Assembly: GCA_905250025.1 (NCBI GenBank)
Contig: CAJNOJ010000268.1
Location: forward strand, 62,001-126,000
DNA length: 64,000 nucleotides
Direction of reading: 5' to 3'
Origin: Adineta ricciae
Lineage: Eukaryota > Rotifera > Eurotatoria > Adinetida > Adinetidae
Shown here: positions 23,954 through 34,327 of the stretch, in pieces
How the letters are laid out: every line of letters begins with the position of its first letter
Numbering within the stretch: position 1 is the stretch's first letter
Made by a program: the position numbers and the translations under genes
The notes under the pieces: model-generated
Database searches by the model: none
What the model was told of the DNA's origin: nothing
What the model saw: only the letters and a program-made list of their open reading frames with translations

Positions 23954-24294
23954 TCTCTACATGACACGATCTTTTCTCGTAACTCTCCATTTTTTTGCTA
24001 GTAAACGACTTGTTTCATCGATAATCAAAATAGCTTTTTTTTTCTCTTTTTTTCGGAAATCAATCAAATTGCGTAACTCGTTTTCTTTTTTTGAAAGCTC
24101 TTCTTTGAGATGAATAAAACTTTTTACAAATATTTTCCACTAGCTTCATCTCTTTGTTTTTCTGAAGTTCATCTCGAAGGTAATCTAATATATGATTCGT
24201 TTCTCCCGAAGAACAAAGATCGGAATTACCAATAGAAAAACAAACGAACGATAGTAGCGCAGAATCAAAAGCAATTTCAGTAATCATCGTCATC
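23954..24294. other. Intergenic
   Basis: T-rich 3' flank of B-box copy 2. No gene seen. Confidence 0.5.
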
Positions 24295-24776
24295 ATGAAC
24301 AAGACAAAACCAGGTTATCTACTTGATAAATTACTTAAAACTCGTTATCCTCTGACATATTATCTTATTCGGCAACAAGAATTTGGTCGAGTCTTCTCAA
24401 CTAATAATGAATTATTTACTTCTTCTGGTAGATTGTTTGACTGGCATTGTAAATAATCGAGAATTTCTATTTAGAATCCGAAGTAAAACTGATTCGTAAG
24501 CAAAAAGCGTCGTTGTGTGCTGCTTTTGATATATCGGACACAAAAGTTCCTCAAGTATCAAAATGTACGTCATCATAAATCATTCATTTAAACATTGAAA
24601 TTGTTTTCTCTAGTTTATACTTCACAAAACGATTTTAATAGCGATCAAGACTATTATTCTACGCATGGTAAATGGATCAAAAAGAATTCGTCGAAATATT
24701 CATTTTGAATTTAGAGCAAAGTTCTGAAAACGACGAAGAATACGACGCCAGACCGTTACTAAAAAGTAAATGTTAA
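24295..24776 (+). CDS. Small four-exon gene, 112 aa, unknown function
   Basis: Found by joining short exons at GT-AG sites: 24295-24427, 24475-24564, 24614-24667 and 24715-24776, with introns of 47-49 nt, all in phase 1. The product begins MNKTKPGYLLDKLLKTRYPL, has a basic first third (YYLIRQQEFGRVFS), then ESEVKLIRKQKASLCAAFD, and an acidic, polar tail (QNDFNSDQDYYSTH, EQSSENDEEYDARPLLKSKC). There is no signal peptide or membrane segment. The uniform intron length and phase and the single continuous frame argue for a real gene. No homologue is recognised. Confidence 0.55.
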
Positions 24777-25519
24777 TGATTTGTTTACATCTATCGTTAT
24801 CTATTGAGTTGTTGTTCAAGATATCAACGGCAAGCAAAACATCAGACGACATTAATTTATTTTTATTGTAATATGTTTTTTTCAAATAGGAATTAATTCA
24901 TTTCAATTAAAGGCAAAAAAGTCGTTATCTAAAAACGAATCTTTCTCATAATTATATATACATTAATGAAAGGTCAACAGAATCAAATATCAATGTGCAA
25001 ATTATGTACACACTCAACTATTATCACTAAATTTATCATTATTCGTCTGGAATTCTCGAGTCCGAATTATATTTGATAGAATATCGTAATTTATACCTCC
25101 ATAGTTATATTTTTATACTTATCCGAATGCACCTTTCGCTAAACTGTCCTTTTGTATATCATATTCACCTTGTTAGGTGCGCACATAACTGCGTTGTTTA
25201 GATCGATAAGCGAAAGAGGTACATGGTCACTTCCTGACAAAATCAAAAACAATATCAATGAATCATAATATCGCTTCAACTATGCATGATTCGTAATTAC
25301 ATGCGAGTGAGCTCATTACAGTATAAACGCAAACTTTTGCCGTTCTGTTCGTTCACTGACAAAATAAAACGAGAGAAAATGTGACATCAGGAAAAGAAAA
25401 AAGTACATCGCCGTATGTCATAACATACACATTTCTTTTGCTTGTTTTTTCACCAAATAGTACCGAAAGTAGGAGAAAATCATTTTCGTTACTGCCTACA
25501 TCAAAGATAGATTATTTAT
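24777..25519. other. Intergenic
   Basis: AT-rich, no gene or clear repeat seen. Upstream region of the carboxypeptidase. Confidence 0.5.
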
Positions 25520-27091
25520 ATGGTGAGCATGAACTTTTCTGTGATTTATAAACATGTTAGTTTTCCGTAGGTTCAAATTTGGCTGAAACTTTTGCTTGTA
25601 ATAGCGATCTTTTGCTATGTGAATCATGCCATTGACATTCGATACCATACTTATACAGAAATGACAGTCAAATTGAAGAATTTGTCGTCAACATATCCCA
25701 CGAAAGCATCTTTAGTTGAGATCGGCAAATCTCAAGGTGGAAAATCTCTTTGGGCTATGGCACTGAGCGCGTACTCAGCTAATGAACATGTTTTGCTGCG
25801 ACCAGAAGTGAAATATATTGGAAATATGCACGGAAATGAAGTTGTTGGTTTGGAAGTCTTACTCTATTTGATTGAGTATCTGCTAACATCAAATGATACG
25901 CAGGTTCAAAAATTGATGAATAGTACAAGAATCTGGATCATACCATCTATGAATCCTGATGGATTAGAAATATCTCAATATGGTGATTGTACATCGACTA
26001 ATGGAAGGTAATTCATGGAAAAGAAAGTTGAATTTGAGATTTAGATTTTCGTATAGATATACTTTAAATAACATTGACTTGAACCGAAATTTTCCCGATT
26101 ATTATGGTGCAAAATTGGACTCGTCAATTCAAGCTCAGGAAACTAGCGCAATGATATCGTTGCTAGCGAATGTCCCATTTGTACTCTCAGCAAATTATCA
26201 CGGCGGAGCATTTGTTATTAACACACCGTACGATCGATATTGTAAGAGGTCTTTATCCGAATGAAAGTTCATTGAATATTTGATTTGTTTTGAAGACGTT
26301 GGACGTCTATCGACAAGTGATGACGACGATATTTACCAAATGATTGGACATGCTTATGTTAATCGAACAGTTCTTACAAGTGAAGGTTGTATAGGCGATT
26401 TTACAAATACGGGTGACGTTACACGTGGTGCTGATTGGTATGAAATTGTGGGCGGTATGCAAGATTATGGATATTGGAATTATGGTACTATTGAGTTAAC
26501 AATGGAAATTTCATGTTGTAAATATCCAGCAAGCGATACTCTTACGAATTACTGGAATTATAATCGGGATGCTATGATTGAATTGTTATTACAAGCTCAA
26601 AGAGGTGAGGGTTCCGTTATTCTATGGAAGATTTGTTTGTTTTTGACGAAGTGTCATTTAGGAGTCAAAGGTTTGATTCTCAATGAATACTTTGATCCAA
26701 TACCATCTACTCAAGTGATGATCAACAATCGAAAACCTGTGGTTCAAGTAACAAATTTAGGCGAATTTTGGAGAGTGCTATTACCCGGTACTTATATTTT
26801 AAAAGTAAGACAATCCAATGAATATATCAAAATATCTCCATTAAATTCTATTCATCTCAGGTTCTTTATCGAAATAATTTGATTTACAATCAGACAATCA
26901 CTATTTCCGAAACATCATTACCATTAAATCTGACAATCATTATTCCATCGTCTGCTTACTCGGTTTACAATGCTACATCAACTCAGTCGGTGGCAACAGC
27001 ATTATCTCCATTTCATACAGTCTTTTCACACAACGCATCGATACTGTTGTTCTCACTCATTGTTTCTCTGCTTATAAGATCAATAAAATAA
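25520..27091 (+). CDS. M14 zinc carboxypeptidase, N/E subfamily, GPI-anchored (CPM-like)
   Basis: Removes C-terminal basic residues from peptides at the cell surface. The ATG (25520-25522) appears to be an exon of its own: GTGAGC follows at once and the next exon (25571) continues VQIWLKLLLVIAIFCYVNHA, a signal peptide. Zinc ligands are in GNMHGNEVVG (His, Glu) and SANYHGGAFV (His). Substrate and catalytic motifs are IPSMNPDGLE, NNIDLNRNFPDYYG and YGTIELTMEISCCKYP, whose Glu is the general base. WYEIVGGMQDYGYWNYGT is typical of the N/E subfamily. A transthyretin-like domain follows (GVKGLILNEYFDPIPSTQ ... RVLLPGTYILKV). The tail is Ser/Thr-rich and ends in a hydrophobic stretch (ASILLFSLIVSLLI) with only RSIK after it, as in GPI-anchored carboxypeptidase M. 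Family secure; anchoring inferred. Confidence 0.88.
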
Positions 27092-27294
27092 TAGATTTGA
27101 ATCTGAATATATCATATCTCAATAGTTCGCCGAAAATGACATTGATTTGCAAACACACATGGTTAAAACCCATACTGTGTTGCCCTGTTCCATGATAAAT
27201 ATTATCTGTCCTCTTTGATTGCACGGCAGCCATATTTAACCATCGTCATCATTTCAGATGATAATGGAAAAATGTGTGTCATAAGATAAAAATA

Positions 27295-28659
27295 ATGGCA
27301 ACGACGTTGAATATTTATCCTTCGGTTTCTACGACTTGCGGTGGTCGCATAGAACTAGCTGGCTTGGATCTATGGCGAATGGCGCGTATCGATAATGTTT
27401 TTGTGTATCCATCGGTAATTCAAGTCGATCGATTTCAAAAAGCGCTTGCCGATACTCTTTGCCAATGGCCTTATGTTGTTGGTCGGTCTCGTATCGATCT
27501 AAACGAACGTTACTTTATCGAAATGTGTGACAAACCCATTCCAGTAACAGTAAACAAGAATTACGATCTAGTTAAATGGCCATTCAATTCCAATGTCATC
27601 ATTGACTTTTACGAAAATCCTCTTTCAACATATCTTGACGAAGTTCAAGTGTCAAAATTGTTCGTTAATACAGAAGATGAACCGTTGGTACGACTGAAAT
27701 TAACCGAGATTGTCCAAAGCAATGAATGGGTATTAGGTATAAGTTGGGCACATGAACTTGGCGATGCAGCATCGTGTTTGAGCTTTCTCAACACAATTTC
27801 TTGTTTATATCAACAGAAAGAACCATTAATACCGGTTCCTTTGTTTGAACGATGTTTGTGGAAAGAAAATGAAGCTGACCCATCGTTCTTGCCTTTCATG
27901 AAACACTTCCGAGATGCGAAAACTTTCGATGAAATGTGGAAGAAATTCATGGTCGACCAAGAAGCATACGATCAAGTTAATTTATGTTTTTCCGGCGCTC
28001 AGCTTAAACATTTACACGATTTAGCTCCTCAAAATTATCAACTAACAATTCATGACGTATTAATCGCATACATCATACTCACATTGAATACGTCCTGTTA
28101 TTACAATGATGATCGACACCGTGTCCTACGTACGAACACATCGATCAACTATCGTGGAGTATCTGATCGAATTGCTCCAAAGAGTCTAATTGCTAATGCC
28201 GTATTAATGATGTTATCAGAGAATATCGAAGATCCATATTCATTATTGAGTATTGCGAAAACGATTCGTCAATCGATCGTGAAATCACGTGATGAAACAT
28301 TCCTTCAACGTTGGTTAGCGACTGCTGACGATGCAATGAGGAAAATGATGCATAATGATTATCTTGCTGACTTAGGATTTGTTCCGAATGAAATCATCGT
28401 CAATTCAAATTTCAGATACGACTGGGCAAATTTAGTGAATTTTGGTTATACAGATCAATGTCGGTTTCATACAGGATGGTCGGGCGCATTTTACTTGCGT
28501 ATATTTCGTTTGAATCCTATCCTAAATGGAGATGCATGGCTGACAAGAGATCGAAACGGAGCAGAAGTCGTTTTTCGAATAGAAAAACATTTGAAAGACA
28601 AGTTTATGAACGCGATCAAGCAAGACATGGAGGATAACTTTGCACGAATAAAAACCTAG
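27295..28659 (+). CDS. BAHD-family acyltransferase, HGT candidate
   Basis: BAHD enzymes transfer acyl groups from acyl-CoA to alcohols or amines in plant and fungal secondary metabolism; they are not a usual animal family. Single exon, 454 residues. The catalytic HxxxD is seen in SWAHELGDAAS (about residues 148-158), and the strand before it (EIVQSNEWVLGI) fits. The N-terminal domain starts LAGLDLWRMARIDNVFVYPS and contains QWPYVVGR, a region typical of BAHD proteins (PLAGR). The second domain has NTSINYRGVSDRI, equivalent to the usual VDxRxR stretch. The structural DFGWG motif is changed to NFGYTDQ, so it is a divergent member. The start is the first ATG; GTG/TTG codons upstream were ignored. 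It has no introns, unlike its neighbours. Substrate unknown. Confidence 0.8.
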   Translation: MATTLNIYPSVSTTCGGRIELAGLDLWRMARIDNVFVYPSVIQVDRFQKALADTLCQWPYVVGRSRIDLNERYFIEMCDKPIPVTVNKNYDLVKWPFNSNVIIDFYENPLSTYLDEVQVSKLFVNTEDEPLVRLKLTEIVQSNEWVLGISWAHELGDAASCLSFLNTISCLYQQKEPLIPVPLFERCLWKENEADPSFLPFMKHFRDAKTFDEMWKKFMVDQEAYDQVNLCFSGAQLKHLHDLAPQNYQLTIHDVLIAYIILTLNTSCYYNDDRHRVLRTNTSINYRGVSDRIAPKSLIANAVLMMLSENIEDPYSLLSIAKTIRQSIVKSRDETFLQRWLATADDAMRKMMHNDYLADLGFVPNEIIVNSNFRYDWANLVNFGYTDQCRFHTGWSGAFYLRIFRLNPILNGDAWLTRDRNGAEVVFRIEKHLKDKFMNAIKQDMEDNFARIKT

Positions 28660-29945
28660 ACAATGTTCTTTTTTTGAAGTCAAACTAGTAAAAAGTCCGA
28701 CAAAATCATACAGGTCTATGATGTTTTATCTATGCTAAGATAGGAATAAGGATTGATTTCATGGATAGTATGTGTTAATATAAGAGTTCAAACTGCCAAG
28801 ATATGCAGTGTAAGAAAAATCTTCACGTCATGCAGAAATCCATTTCAAGTTGTAACTTTGAAGGAAATTTGAGAAGAGTAAAAGCTCTTTTTGTCAGTAA
28901 CAACTACAAATAGAACGTCAAATTTCAACAAGTAGCGCCCATCTTTTTCTGAAAGAACTAAAATAGTGTCTAAGGAAGTAAAAACAATGAATACGCAGCA
29001 CCATGACCTAACCATCGTTAAAATTCTCCCTCAAACCACCTATTTCCGATGAAAGCCACCAGCTTTATTAGAGAATTCTTGATTAAAACTCACTATTTTA
29101 TGTATCATCAAAGTTGACTTACAATGTCGTGATACTGAGATCGAGTAACGCGTCCCAATTGTCACCGTCTCGCTTTTGAAAGCATTTCGTATCCCCGACT
29201 AGCATCGTTGAGGCGCGATGAACTTTTTGTTTAGTTTATTCATCAGATCATATTTGACCATTTCTAAAAATGCCTTTTACCTTTACACGTTTTGCTGAAC
29301 TGTTGACAAAATCCCTAACGCGAAAAATCTAACAAGAACCGAAAAAATACCTCGTAGAGCAATTTTCTATACATAATCAGAAAGAAAATATTTAGAACCG
29401 AAAATAATAAGGATCAAGCTCTACTTATTCTCATTTTTATCCGCACCTTTCCACTAAGGGCATTAGATCCTACAAAAACATCCACATAACGAGTACCACT
29501 CCTAACTATCAGACTTGAAAATCGAGAAAGTACACTATAAGGACTATGCAAACACCCGTATCTAAAGCTAATCATGGAAAATGAAAAAGTTATATGTTTG
29601 TTCAGTTTAGCGTACCCAATATAGAAATTTATTTCTAACTGTCTTTGCATACGATTTCCCGGAAATCGCTATAACGCATTATATTGTCTTTTATCCTTAT
29701 GATATTTAGCGAGAATATTAGGGGGTTCTTTCATTAACATTTGTTTCTATATCTGACATACTGATGAAGACAACGATGTACGTAGGCGATGTATTGATTT
29801 CTTCTCCTATACACAAAATAACATTTATTGATCGTTGTTATAATTCGCTTGGTATTAATTTATAGGGTGTACAATCATATATCTCACAGGCCGTTTGTAA
29901 AATTATACAAAAGATTTTCTTGAAGTATTTCAATCTTCTGGACTG
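28660..29945. other. Gene-poor AT-rich stretch
   Basis: No supported exon. A minus-strand frame at 29414-29650 has no homology, splice or start support. Confidence 0.5.
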
Positions 29946-30281
29946 ATGGAAATTCCGCGATCTCCTATACGAACTGATCAACCTCAATCAATAGGCACGA
30001 CTTCTATACAGCCGGTAGATAAAATTCAATCTTATACAACTTGGTCTATTATCAATACATTTTGTTGTTGTTCATGTTTTGGTGCTATTGCTTGGTACTA
30101 CTCACATAAAACAAAAAAGCTCATCTACGCCGAACAAATACAAAACGCATTAATTGCGTCGCATACAGCTCGCACTATGAATATCATTTCTACAATAACC
30201 GGTTTAATAATATTCATTTGTGCTTTTTTCGAGCAGTTTCTTCGAGTCAGTCGGATTCCGACTAATAGTCCAAACTATTGA
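29946..30281 (+). CDS. CD225/dispanin-family membrane protein (IFITM/PRRT-like)
   Basis: Short two-hydrophobic-segment proteins of the dispanin family act in membrane fusion and trafficking. Single exon, 111 residues. A polar N-terminus (about 1-30, with PxSP motifs) precedes the CD225 region: YTTWSIINTFCCCSCFGAIA, an intramembrane helix with a cluster of Cys that are likely palmitoylation sites, then the basic loop WYYSHKTKKLIYAEQIQNAL, S..ARTMN, and the second membrane helix (IISTITGLIIFICAFF). Ends with RVSRIPTNSPNY. Intronless. Assignment rests on the helix-loop-helix pattern; fine classification within the family is not possible by eye. Confidence 0.75.
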   Translation: MEIPRSPIRTDQPQSIGTTSIQPVDKIQSYTTWSIINTFCCCSCFGAIAWYYSHKTKKLIYAEQIQNALIASHTARTMNIISTITGLIIFICAFFEQFLRVSRIPTNSPNY

Positions 30282-31155
30282 TCATGTTACCTTCAGCATG
30301 TGTTAGAATCGATTCTTTTAGCAGAATCGGATTTATTTTCTATGTAGTGAATATTTTATCCAATGATTTAGTTTTTTCTTAGTATCGTTGAATCATCATG
30401 AATAAATAAGCTTCTAGAGCAAAAATCCCGATTTTAATGTAATTATTTATATCAAGGATTACTGCACAAATCTCTAATATTTTTCTTTCAACGGATATTC
30501 GTGATTAAAGATCGGCGTGAATCTAGCACAACGAAACAAAGATTTAGCTGAAAAATTTTTTACTAAATAAGTCTTGCCCATGAATAAGTGTTCCATACGA
30601 TGCAGAATTGAATTTTATATCCAATGGACTAGTTCTATGAACGAGGCTTGTTCAGTAAACAAGTTTTAGCTAAATCTTTGCTTCGTCATGCTAGCCTAAC
30701 ATCGATATTCTTATAATATTTACTGCTCTGCTTATGCTAGTCTCCGGAATTCTATGGTTTATTCAACGGTATTCAAGTTCTCATTCAATTCAATCTTCTA
30801 CCACCTCTTTTTCATGCTTTTCTTCGGGTTGTTAACCCTTCGAAATATACAGACGTATCGCTAATTTTAACTCATCCTGTCTTCGACACCGTAATATTAA
30901 ATTAAATTAAATCCTATGTTTACAAGTGTTCATTACTATTAGTTGTTACTCGATTGATGTCAATTATGACCAAAAACAGTTGCCAAGAGTCCGTCACAAA
31001 TCGGCCGCCATCTGGCATTTCTAAATTGCTCGATATCATTCTATTTGTATTCTCAATGGCTTGTCGACGTTTCTCCCTGGTCGAATTGATTCGATTCCAA
31101 AGAGAAACAAAACAGCAGTATCTCCGTACTATTGAAAACTTTTATTTTTGTCCTT
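30282..31155. other. Intergenic, with a foldback element
   Basis: No gene. Contains the inverted-repeat element described at 30523-30694. Confidence 0.5.
30523..30694. mobile_element. Foldback/MITE-like element, 172 bp
   Basis: Begins CTAGCACAACGAAACAAAGA and ends with the near-complement; the right arm read in reverse complement begins CTAGCATGACGAAGCAAAGA. The arms continue with ATTTAGCT and TTTACT-[AG]-AA-[CT]-AAG for about 65 bp each, so almost the whole element can fold into one imperfect hairpin. Most arm differences are transitions. No coding capacity. It lies between the dispanin gene and the TGF-beta gene. Confidence 0.6.
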
Positions 31156-32421
31156 TTAAGAACAACCACACTCCACTACACGCATATTTTCATGCTTTTT
31201 TAAAACTAGATTCGGTCCATCGTAATATAAAAGTATCGTAGGCGAAAATCGTTTCGGTTTACAACACGGTGCAGGAATTGTTCGTGGATATTTTTGATGA
31301 AGGAGATTTTGGATCAGGAAATAAGTGTCCATATTCGATTGACTCTGGCATTTCCCCGAGCAAACATTCATTTCGTACGAACTTGGTTCGAGAATCCACG
31401 AAGACCATTGTAAATCAGAAAACGATGTACGTAATGGACGAACTTGGCAATAGGATGGTTCATCAGGATAGGTGACTAATTGATTATCATAGAATGACGA
31501 TAATTGTCGACGTGACATCGAAGAAGACGATTGGCGGAAATGCAAAGTTAGAAAGCCAGACGAGAGCAAAGCGAATGTTTGTTTTGTGTGATTTACTCGA
31601 AGATAAAATGTCAGTGGGAACGATGTGACATATTGTGTAAGATTAATCTTCAGCCAGTTGGAGTTCGTTCGAAAGGATGCTTTTAAGGAAATATGAAATG
31701 ACGAAGAAACAATATCAAGTGTAGAAAATTCGTGAATTGGTAGAATAAGTTCTGCGTACGATAGATGTTCAAGAGAAGCGTTGTATTGAAAATGGTATGT
31801 GATGTTCGACGATGAAGAATGACGTTGATTTGGTAAACTAATTATAAAATCTGATGTGTCTGATAGATAGAAATTTGAATGTTCGTTATCATCATGTCGT
31901 TTCCGTCGATAAGAACCTTGCTCGTCGTAGATTTGTCGGTACATCGAACGCATGAATGTATGCATAGCTTTTGTTGAACGAGATGGATTCGGATTTGGAT
32001 GATTGGATGGGAGATCAAGGAATTCCTTGTATGCGGACATACGATGATGTTCTTCTGGAGATAAGGTAGTGGTGGTAGTCGCTAAAATTATTTTATGGGA
32101 AGAGTTGAATCGAGAATTGCAAAATGACATACCAGGAGTTGAATGTTTAAGAATTGTTTTTAACGATTGTGGATTAGTAGTCGGCGTTGAGGATGGCCGA
32201 TGTTGATTCGCAGTGAAAAGAACTATTGCGATGATAATAATGATACAGATCGTGGTGAATAATGTTATAATTACAAAAAGACTCAATTTCGATGAAGACA
32301 CTGTTGTTTGTTCTGTATGTTCCATTCCAATTTTTAAAATATGAATTTCGAACAAGAATTCTTCTCCTCTTTCCGTTCTTCTTCTTCTTTCATCGTATCC
32401 AATAAGAAAAACGAATTGCAT
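31156..32421 (-). CDS. TGF-beta/BMP superfamily ligand, with N-terminal signal anchor
   Basis: Cystine-knot growth factor precursor. The C-terminus carries the seven-Cys pattern: YCQVRPLRTSF, DLQWSSWILEPSSYEM, NVCSGKCQSQ, the paired Cys of IPAPCCKPKRFS, ILLYYDGPNLVLKKHENM and the final VVECGCS. A prodomain of about 240 residues precedes it, with a dibasic RRKR site early in it and SRRQ close to the mature region as possible cleavage points. The N-terminus has a strong hydrophobic segment (LFVIITLFTTICIIIIIAIV) about 45 residues from the first ATG, or about 15 from a second ATG at 32325, so it looks like a signal anchor rather than a cleaved signal peptide. A 51-nt in-frame segment (GTATGTC ... 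TTTTAG, around 32080-32130) is probably an intron. Assignment to a specific BMP/GDF group is not possible by eye. Confidence 0.85.
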   Translation of the reverse strand: MQFVFLIGYDERRRRTERGEEFLFEIHILKIGMEHTEQTTVSSSKLSLFVIITLFTTICIIIIIAIVLFTANQHRPSSTPTTNPQSLKTILKHSTPGMSFCNSRFNSSHKIILATTTTTLSPEEHHRMSAYKEFLDLPSNHPNPNPSRSTKAMHTFMRSMYRQIYDEQGSYRRKRHDDNEHSNFYLSDTSDFIISLPNQRHSSSSNITYHFQYNASLEHLSYAELILPIHEFSTLDIVSSSFHISLKASFRTNSNWLKINLTQYVTSFPLTFYLRVNHTKQTFALLSSGFLTLHFRQSSSSMSRRQLSSFYDNQLVTYPDEPSYCQVRPLRTSFSDLQWSSWILEPSSYEMNVCSGKCQSQSNMDTYFLIQNLLHQKYPRTIPAPCCKPKRFSPTILLYYDGPNLVLKKHENMRVVECGCS

Positions 32422-33233
32422 GATTATACGATTTCATCGTTTGACGAATGAGAATCGATAGAGAAAAGAAGGGACGAACATTCTTTCTAATCATGGAATC
32501 TAATTGTTCAAGTGGCCGTGAGATGTTTGTTTGGTTGCTATAAAGCAGCTAATTCTTCTAAGAAAAATGATGCAATTGTACCGTGAGAAACAGATATATA
32601 TGCATTAATCCCTGCATTGACATATTATCGAAATGGACAGGACATTAACAATTCATTTTTTTTCTTAATAGATCGATGAGATCAAGAGTAGCATTGTGTT
32701 GACATGTCTAGTGGAAATTCGAATCGAATTTGTATACAAAGGCAAATCAAAATCAATTGTGTGAACACTACTCTTTAGTTCATCAAGTTAAAAGCAATAC
32801 AAACGACGCTATTGAATTGACTTAGACATTGGATAAGAAAGCAAAGAACGCATTCAATGCCGACATTCTTCTCATACACACTTGCTGTTTTTCTTGTCTT
32901 TCTCTTAATCAATATCTCACTTGAAATAATGAAGTAGCGACGCCAAAACATCAACTAATACTCGAAAGATTACATTCTCATTGATATCCGCTTCCTGAAA
33001 AATCATTTAATTTAATCGTCAAATCATATTGGACATAGATTTTACTTTTAATGTTACAATAAATTGCTCCTTCTCATGAAGTATGACCTACCATCTATGA
33101 GATGTGTTTTAATGTATTCGTGTTGTCCATATCTTGGACTATCAATCTTTTTATGTAGCATATATTGACTATTTTGTACTATGTCATTGATTTGCAGTGT
33201 ATAACTGCGAAAAACTTAGGTCATAATTTTAAA
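32422..33233. other. Divergent intergenic region
   Basis: Upstream of both the TGF-beta gene and the RDLDS-motif gene. No exon seen. Confidence 0.5.
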
Positions 33234-34327
33234 ATGATGACGAAAAGAAGGAACAAACAGGTCTATCTGACGATATTTTTCGTCATTTCACTGACTGTTC
33301 TTATTCAGTAAGTGGATTTCATCCGTCAGTGCGATTCTATTATTAGATCTTAGTAGGTACAATGAACTAAACAATAATAATAAGTACTGTTCGTGTTATC
33401 GATCAGCGTCTACTTATACTAATGATAACCAAATGTCTTTATGTTCAATACGGAGTGCAAACCGTGGATTGAATCAAAAGATAATTTCTATTAGCTTCTT
33501 TGGACCGATTGAAAATCCCGAAATGTTTTCAATGAATAATTCAATCTTACTTCTTGAACAACTGATCAATGAAATGTTAGAGGTTTATCATGATGACTGG
33601 ATATTACGCATTTATCATGATGAAAAACTTCTCGATCGAAACACGATATGTCATTTTGAATGTCTTTACGATTTGATCGATTTCTGTAATGTGACGAACA
33701 TGAATTTAGATTTTATACCGCCAAAAATCTGGCGATTTTTGCCGGCTGCTGATGAAACCGTAAGTGTTATGACTAGTCGTGATCTTGATTCACCTTTGAC
33801 TGAACGGGAGCGTGCTGCAATCGATGAATGGTTATTAACAAATTTGAGTTTTCACATGATGCGCGATCATCCACAGCATAAAGTAAGTGTTAGTGGCAGT
33901 AAAAAACCAAAAAGAAGAGTCGAATCTGATAAATGTACTCTTATATCATTAGGCACCAATGATGGGTGGAATGTGGGCATTTCGAGTCGAATATGATCGT
34001 CAATTTTCACGTCTCATTCGTTCTAAACTATTCAATCAGTCCATCATAACTAGGTATCCTCTCAATACTGATCAACAATTTCTTGCGGATCACGTATGGC
34101 CATATGCCAAATATTACATTATGACTCACGATAGTTACTGGTGTAGCGACACCGATTGGAACAGACATCACCGAGCATTTCCGACACAAAGATTGACAAA
34201 TAATGTGACCAACTATTGCTTTATCGGCTGTCCGAAACCTTGTTGCCTTCATGCGAATGATTTCCATCAACTACCTTGTCCTATCGCTTGTCGACCGAGG
34301 GATCATCAAGATTGGACATTTTGTTAA
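33234..34327 (+). CDS. Type II membrane protein with RDLDS motif, possible glycosyltransferase-like
   Basis: Three exons. The first (33234 to about 33308) encodes MMTKRRNKQVYLTIFFVISL, a basic N-terminus and single membrane anchor typical of Golgi type II proteins. The luminal part carries IISISFFGPIENPEM, LLLEQLINEML, WILRIYHDEKLLD, IWRFLPAADE and then SRDLDSPLTERERAAIDEW, followed by FHMMRDHPQHKAPMMGGMWA. The last exon ends with a Cys-rich stretch (CFIGCPKPCCLHAND, CPIACRPRDHQDWTFC). RDLDS has the Asp spacing of a DxD nucleotide-sugar motif, and RDHP-x-H is strongly patterned, so a glycosyltransferase-like fold is inferred. I do not recognise a named family. Confidence 0.7.
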
